Below are positions 5,100 to 7,443 of a stretch of DNA of 7,443 nucleotides, one piece after another. How positions within the stretch are numbered: the first letter of the stretch is position 1; every line of letters begins with the position of its first letter. Below the pieces are notes generated by a model. The model saw nothing but the letters and a program-made list of their open reading frames with translations, was not told the DNA's origin and did not search any database. Both the position numbers and the translations under genes were made by a program. The stretch is from Neisseriales bacterium (GTDB lineage: Bacteria; Pseudomonadota; Gammaproteobacteria; Burkholderiales; UBA11063): the NCBI GenBank assembly GCA_008017145.1, contig SSGY01000090.1, positions 1 through 7,443 of the forward strand, read 5' to 3'.

Positions 5100-5844
5100 T
5101 TTTAACAAACTCCTCAAAACTATCAAAATCAATAAATATAAATTTCTCTCTATCTTCAGGCAACAATATCACATCTTCACCACGTGAATTTTTTACCTTA
5201 TCAACCTTATTAAACATCGTTTTTAACCGCTCTGATGTCAAGTTTTCACAACAAACAAACAAGATAAAATCAAATCGTTCATTGTAGCAATCATCTAAGC
5301 ATTTACTAATTTTCTTAACTAATCCATCATAACTGTAAATGTTGCGCTGTAACTCAATAGAGTATGATTTTTTAAGCGTTAAAATTGCATCAGGAATACT
5401 TTTAAACTCTGATTCTGTCCGCTGTATCTCTATATCAGTACGCCATTTAAGAGTATCACCAAAAAGATTAATAGACAGAATCCTCAACCGTTGCACCAAC
5501 TCATTATGGTACATAGTTTGATGGCTTAATTTACCAGCCTTATACTTCTCAAAAACATCAACAAACGCCAACCCTCTATCCGTGATAGAGTAATAATTAC
5601 GCGGCGTTCCTCCGCTGGAGATCGCCCGCTTACTCAAGAGCTCATCATCTATAAGGGTATCCAAGAAACGGCGAACATACGACAAGTGCTTTACAGATAA
5701 TAAGAGGCGAACATTTTCCGCAGTTGTCCAATACTCACCACTAGCAAGAAAGTTTAAGACAAGATAACGACGTGATTTATTGATATTAAAGCGTTCTAGC
5801 TTTGACATTTTAGCAATACTTTCAGATTTAGAAACGTTGTGCAT
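5092..5844 (-). CDS. mobC: MobC-type relaxase (Replic_Relax / MOB-C family)
   Basis: This 250-residue protein is close in size to CloDF13 MobC, the prototype of relaxases built on a restriction-endonuclease-like fold instead of the usual tyrosine HUH domain. Residues 25-95 form a winged helix: TTAENVRLLLSVKHLSYVRR, then a GGTPRNYYSITDRG wing. The putative catalytic core follows with HNELVQRLRI (113-122), a strand WRTDIEIQRTE (134-144), SIPDAILTL (149-157) and YSIELQRN (161-168). P151-D152 and E164-x-Q166 resemble a PD-(D/E)xK metal-binding motif with Gln replacing Lys. It would nick the origin of transfer and stay with the transferred strand. The ATG at 5844 has GAGGT six bases upstream. It heads a five-gene operon. 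A Replic_Relax replication regulator is the main alternative; the coupling-protein gene on the same circle favours a relaxase. Confidence 0.75.
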   Translation of the reverse strand: MHNVSKSESIAKMSKLERFNINKSRRYLVLNFLASGEYWTTAENVRLLLSVKHLSYVRRFLDTLIDDELLSKRAISSGGTPRNYYSITDRGLAFVDVFEKYKAGKLSHQTMYHNELVQRLRILSINLFGDTLKWRTDIEIQRTESEFKSIPDAILTLKKSYSIELQRNIYSYDGLVKKISKCLDDCYNERFDFILFVCCENLTSERLKTMFNKVDKVKNSRGEDVILLPEDREKFIFIDFDSFEEFVKNA

Positions 5845-5859
5845 TATTGTACCTCAAAA

Positions 5860-5891
5860 CAACTATAGACGCAACTATAAAAGCCACGTAA
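5860..5891 (-). promoter_or_regulatory. mobC promoter with 12-bp-spaced direct repeat
   Basis: On the - strand a plausible -35 (TTACGT, 5891-5886) and -10 (TATAGT, 5867-5862) are 18 bp apart, ending 18 bp before the mobC ATG. The eight bases TATAGTTG occur twice, 12 bp apart (5860-5867 and 5872-5879), and one copy covers the -10. Such a tandem repeat over a promoter could be an operator for an autoregulator of the operon. Confidence 0.45.
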
Positions 5892-5930
5892 GAGAGAATT
5901 ATTAATACAATAGTATATAACACTGTGGGG

Positions 5931-6045
5931 ACGTGTTGGAATCCGTAGCGGGCGCAACCCTGTGAATTTTCGCTAACGCTCACCGCAGAATAAGCCATTC
6001 GGTGATTGTGGACAGCTAACGGCTAAAGCCTACCTGACCACAAAG
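5931..6045 (-). ncRNA. Candidate antisense RNAI (approximate ends)
   Basis: The region upstream of the conserved RNAII blocks can fold into three hairpins, as expected of ColE1 RNAI: TTGTGG/CCACAA with CAG/CTG and GGCT/AGCC (6006-6043), CACC/GGTG with GAAT/ATTC (5981-6004), and TAGCG/CGCTA (5946-5975). In ColE1 the antisense RNA from this region pairs with RNAII and limits copy number. I could not assign its promoter or terminator with confidence. Confidence 0.5.
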
Positions 6046-6134
6046 CACCAAACAGCTTATTTCCGCTAATCCTACAGGTTGCTGGGTTAACACAGAGACA
6101 CGTAATAATAAAGGTTGGACTAAGACATAGGACA

Positions 6135-6220
6135 GCGGGCAAGCCCGCAAACAATAACGCCCACCGATGGGCGTAGTATAGCGGTAAAGCCTACTGGGAT
6201 GCGGGCGGGGCTGCATCCCA
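6135..6220 (+). other. RNAII 3' structural elements
   Basis: Three strong hairpins lie in tandem: GCGGGC-AA-GCCCGC (6135-6148), ACGCCCA-CCGA-TGGGCGT (6157-6174) and TGGGATGC/GCATCCCA around the loop GGGCGGGGCT (6195-6220). In ColE1 a G-rich loop at this position pairs with the C-rich template strand to make the persistent RNA-DNA hybrid; the last hairpin matches that role. Confidence 0.7.
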
Positions 6221-6239
6221 GAGGTAAAGCAGTCCCTTA

Positions 6240-6275
6240 CCCATACTATAATAAAGCATGAGTTCGGTATCCAAT
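6240..6275 (+). other. Origin of vegetative replication (approximate)
   Basis: By alignment from memory with pMB1/ColE1, the RNA-to-DNA switch should fall just around the ACC-ATACTATA and AGCATGAG segment, about 190 bases after CTAATCCT. Leading-strand synthesis would proceed toward higher coordinates. The exact base cannot be placed from the sequence alone. Confidence 0.6.
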
Positions 6276-6282
6276 CCTCCAA

Positions 6283-6550
6283 GAATAACAGCCTTAATTT
6301 GAGTTATCCCGTCGGTACACAACAATTAAATCTAACAGCGTTTTACAGCTCACTGTTACACTGTCCGCCTCTGCTTGTGTCTAACTAGCTATCAGTCTAC
6401 TTTCACGCTGTAAACGCTATAAAATTCACTCTGATAATTCGCAACCGTGTGCATGGGTAGCTTTCGGACTTTCCTCATTGTAGCTACATTTACAGAGCTT
6501 TCCCAATCGGGGATAATATGCAACCCTCAGAACTGCACAAAATCGACGCA
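6283..6550. other. Gene-free stretch downstream of the origin
   Basis: No convincing gene is visible. AGCGTTTTACAGC (6337-6349) and GCTGTAAACGCT (6407-6418) form a 12-of-13 inverted repeat 57 bp apart. GTAGCT/AGCTAC (6457-6462, 6482-6487) forms a second one. In ColE1-type plasmids this location often carries a primosome assembly or single-strand initiation site, which these structures could be; I saw no exact known motif. Confidence 0.4.
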
Positions 6551-6553
6551 TAA

Positions 6554-6594
6554 AAAAAGCCCGTCTGGTTTATCCAACTCTCGACAGGCTTTTT
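6554..6594. terminator. Bidirectional terminator after the replicon
   Basis: AAAAAGCCcGTC (6554-6565) pairs with GACaGGCTTTTT (6583-6594), with one mismatch and a 17-base loop. The A-run on the left and T-run on the right make it usable in both directions. It would stop transcripts that read through the origin. Confidence 0.7.
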
Positions 6595-6658
6595 ACATAT
6601 TCGGTCTAGTTGCTATTTTGTATTTTACAAAAAAGCATACTTTTTTTATATATTTCTT

Positions 6659-6681
6659 CACATACGTTTAGCAAGTATGTG
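6659..6681. repeat. Inverted repeat CACATAC/GTATGTG
   Basis: Perfect 7-bp arms at 6659-6665 and 6675-6681 are separated by 9 bases, and GTTAAAAT follows. The spacing of one helical turn or more suggests a protein-binding site or a degenerate Xer-type site; the match to dif/cer consensus is poor. Confidence 0.35.
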
Positions 6682-6769
6682 TTAAAATAACTCCTGTATC
6701 AGCTAGTTTGAGTAGTTGTTACCAAGGTTATTAGTCTGCAAACTGAATAACCAAAACAGATTATAACAT

Positions 6770-6795
6770 AACCCGCTTTTAATAGGCGGGTTTTG
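6770..6795 (+). terminator. Intrinsic terminator, + strand
   Basis: AACCCGC (6770-6776) and GCGGGTT (6786-6792) form a 7-bp stem around a 9-base loop, ending in four Ts and a G. It isolates the small membrane-protein gene from upstream transcription. Confidence 0.65.
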
Positions 6796-6807
6796 TCATT
6801 ATTTTAG

Positions 6808-6867
6808 TTCACTATTATGGGAGTAATAGTGAATTATCCTATTACTTTTCGCTTTATAGGCTATAAA
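6808..6867 (+). promoter_or_regulatory. Competing hairpins or operators before the small membrane-protein gene
   Basis: TTCACTATTA (6808-6817) and TAATAGTGAA (6824-6833) form a perfect 10-bp stem with a TGGGAG loop. The middle arm can instead pair with CTATTACT (6839-6846) through AGTAATAG (6822-6829), so the two folds exclude each other. A third palindrome, TTTATAG-g-CTATAAA (6853-6867), ends one base before the ATG at 6869. Either an attenuator-like leader or tandem operators for the HTH protein would fit. Confidence 0.5.
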
Positions 6868-6868
6868 A

Positions 6869-7090
6869 ATGTTGTGGTTCTTATATGGTTTTTTAGCTAT
6901 TTGGGTTGTTTTATTTTTATCAAAAAACAATAAAAAAAATAACCACCATAAAAACTTTATGCAAAACCCTGAGACTAATACTCATAGCATAGACACGCCA
7001 ATACCAAACATAAACCCAACAACACTCGCACCAATGTTAGAGAACTCAAACATTGATGTTACTGGTAAAGTTTACGGTCAAATAGATTAA
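6869..7090 (+). CDS. Small membrane protein (73 residues)
   Basis: The ATG at 6869 has a weak AGG site 8 bases upstream, inside a palindrome. Residues 1-18 (MLWFLYGFLAIWVVLFLS) form a single uncharged membrane segment. A basic stretch KNNKKNNHHKN follows, predicting a cytoplasmic C-terminus by the positive-inside rule. The remaining 45 residues are polar and rich in Asn, Thr and Pro, ending VTGKVYGQID. I do not recognise the family. It precedes the HTH gene by 48 bp on the same strand and its leader holds several palindromes, so the pair may be co-regulated. Possible roles are entry exclusion or a membrane tether for the plasmid DNA-binding protein; these are guesses from context. Confidence 0.65.
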   Translation: MLWFLYGFLAIWVVLFLSKNNKKNNHHKNFMQNPETNTHSIDTPIPNINPTTLAPMLENSNIDVTGKVYGQID

Positions 7091-7100
7091 AGATGGTCTA

Positions 7101-7130
7101 ACTAACAGCTTGTTAACAAAAAATGTTAGT
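7101..7130 (+). promoter_or_regulatory. Half-site cluster before the HTH gene
   Basis: ACTAACA (7101-7107) and TGTTAGT (7124-7130) form a 7-bp inverted repeat that surrounds the perfect palindrome TTGTTAACAA (7110-7119). TAACA/TGTTA half-sites recur four times in 30 bp, ending 8 bases before the ATG. This is a likely operator, most simply for the HTH protein itself. Confidence 0.5.
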
Positions 7131-7138
7131 ATCTCGTT

Positions 7139-7443
7139 ATGAAAAATAAACTCTCCATCACCGAAGCAGCTAAAATTTGCGGATACCAACGCACCTATTT
7201 TTATAAGATTATAGACAAGTACAACATATCCATAAAAAAGGACGGCACAGGAAAATCTTATATAGACCCAAGCGAACTAGTCCGAGCTATGCCTACCGAT
7301 ATCATCAACAATGATTTATTATCTGCATTTATCGGGATAGATACACCAGATAACAACACAACCATACAAAACCCAACAATACAAGACACAACAAAAGACG
7401 AAGTAATAGAGCTACTAAAACAACAAGTAAAACACCTAAATGA
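7139..7443 (+). CDS. HTH/coiled-coil plasmid DNA-binding protein, 5' part
   Basis: The ATG at 7139 opens a frame that continues through the end of the window into the copy at base 2, giving a 162-residue protein. The first residues, MKNKLSITEAAKICGYQRT, followed by YFYKIIDKY, look like a MerR/excisionase-type helix-turn-helix. The segment SYIDPSELVRAM completes the usual 'recognition helix, short wing, D-x-SEL' pattern of such domains. There is no strong Shine-Dalgarno before this ATG; the nearest upstream ATG (7123) is out of frame. The 30 bp just upstream hold several TAACA/TGTTA half-sites, consistent with autoregulation. The gene follows a small membrane-protein gene with a 48-bp gap and may be cotranscribed with it. 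Confidence 0.85.
   Translation, partial: MKNKLSITEAAKICGYQRTYFYKIIDKYNISIKKDGTGKSYIDPSELVRAMPTDIINNDLLSAFIGIDTPDNNTTIQNPTIQDTTKDEVIELLKQQVKHLN
7189..7443. repeat. Terminal redundancy, copy 2 (circular molecule)
   Basis: Exact copy of bases 1-255. Joining 7188 to 1 restores one uninterrupted HTH-protein gene, which supports circularity. Confidence 0.93.

Larger units (their letters stand above)
5930..6262 (+). ncRNA. ColE1-type RNAII replication primer (approximate ends)
   Basis: The + strand keeps the diagnostic blocks of ColE1/pMB1 RNAII in order: GCTAATCCT (6065-6073), then GGTTGGACT-AAGAC-ATAG (6113-6130), a GACAGCGGGC block, the hairpin with a G-rich loop (6195-6220), and AGC-ATGAG near the origin (6257-6262). 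The distance from CTAATCCT to the AGC-ATGAG block is about 196 bases, nearly the same as in pMB1. RNAII is the transcript that hybridises to its template and, after RNase H cleavage, primes DNA polymerase I. The 5' end is uncertain: TATAAC at 5916-5921 is a possible -10, without a clear -35. The comparison is from memory of the pMB1 sequence. Confidence 0.8.

Noticed and set aside
5100..5132. Upstream extension of the 70-residue gene to 5132
   Set aside because: The ATG at 5099 has a good ribosome site and overlaps the relaxase stop; the earlier ATG has none.
5339..5521. 60-codon + strand frame
   Set aside because: Lies antisense within the relaxase gene and has no independent support.
6016..6282. 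88-codon - strand frame in the origin region
   Set aside because: It lies over the conserved RNAII blocks and hairpins; the open frame is explained by the structured RNA. Composition is unlike the other proteins here.
6447..6671. 74-codon + strand frame
   Set aside because: It crosses the terminator at 6554-6594, has no ribosome site, and its product is unlike a real small protein.
6760..6790. Xer/dif-like site around ATTATAACATAA
   Set aside because: One half resembles an XerD arm, but the XerC arm does not match and the stretch is part of a terminator.
1..7443. Rep protein, transposase, resistance or bacteriocin gene
   Set aside because: All larger frames were read; none has Rep_3, RepL, HUH-Rep, transposase or bacteriocin features. 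Replication is explained by the RNA-primed origin.

Overview
The window is almost certainly one full turn of a small, AT-rich circular plasmid. Bases 1-255 recur exactly at 7189-7443, so the unit is 7188 bp and the window ends are an arbitrary cut through one gene. No chromosomal genes, transposase or resistance gene were seen. The host is probably a low-GC gammaproteobacterium: the replicon is ColE1-like, and there is a diderm-type lipoprotein. The family cannot be fixed from this sequence.

Layout on the + strand: a helix-turn-helix/coiled-coil protein crosses the window ends (7139-7443, continuing at 2-439). Next, on the - strand, is an uncatalogued 33-residue membrane peptide (495-596) with a structured leader. 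It has the form of a type I toxin, and a possible antisense promoter faces it. The - strand then carries a large VirD4/TraD-type coupling protein (764-2635). A 620-bp block without a convincing gene (2640-3256) is packed with inverted repeats. A five-gene - strand operon follows: relaxase (5844-5092), an overlapping 70-residue protein, a membrane-anchored coiled-coil protein, a 333-residue lipoprotein and a small ribbon-helix-helix-like protein. It ends at an intrinsic terminator (3220-3246). Positions 5900-6280 hold a divergent ColE1-type RNA-primed origin; no Rep protein is encoded. The stretch 6283-6868 contains terminators and inverted repeats, leading to a small membrane protein (6869-7090) just upstream of the HTH gene.

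How it fits together: replication is presumably primed by an RNAII-like transcript and controlled by antisense RNAI. Transfer uses a MobC-type relaxase (restriction-endonuclease-like fold, Replic_Relax family) with the plasmid's own coupling protein. CloDF13 MobB/MobC is the known example of that pairing. The plasmid lacks a mating-pair channel, so it should be mobilizable, not self-transmissible. The most unusual parts are four hairpins with unrelated stems and the same CCAA loop (2718-2832), a cruciform-forming region beside them (2858-3053), the putative type I toxin module, and three membrane or lipid-anchored proteins of unknown role inside the mob operon.
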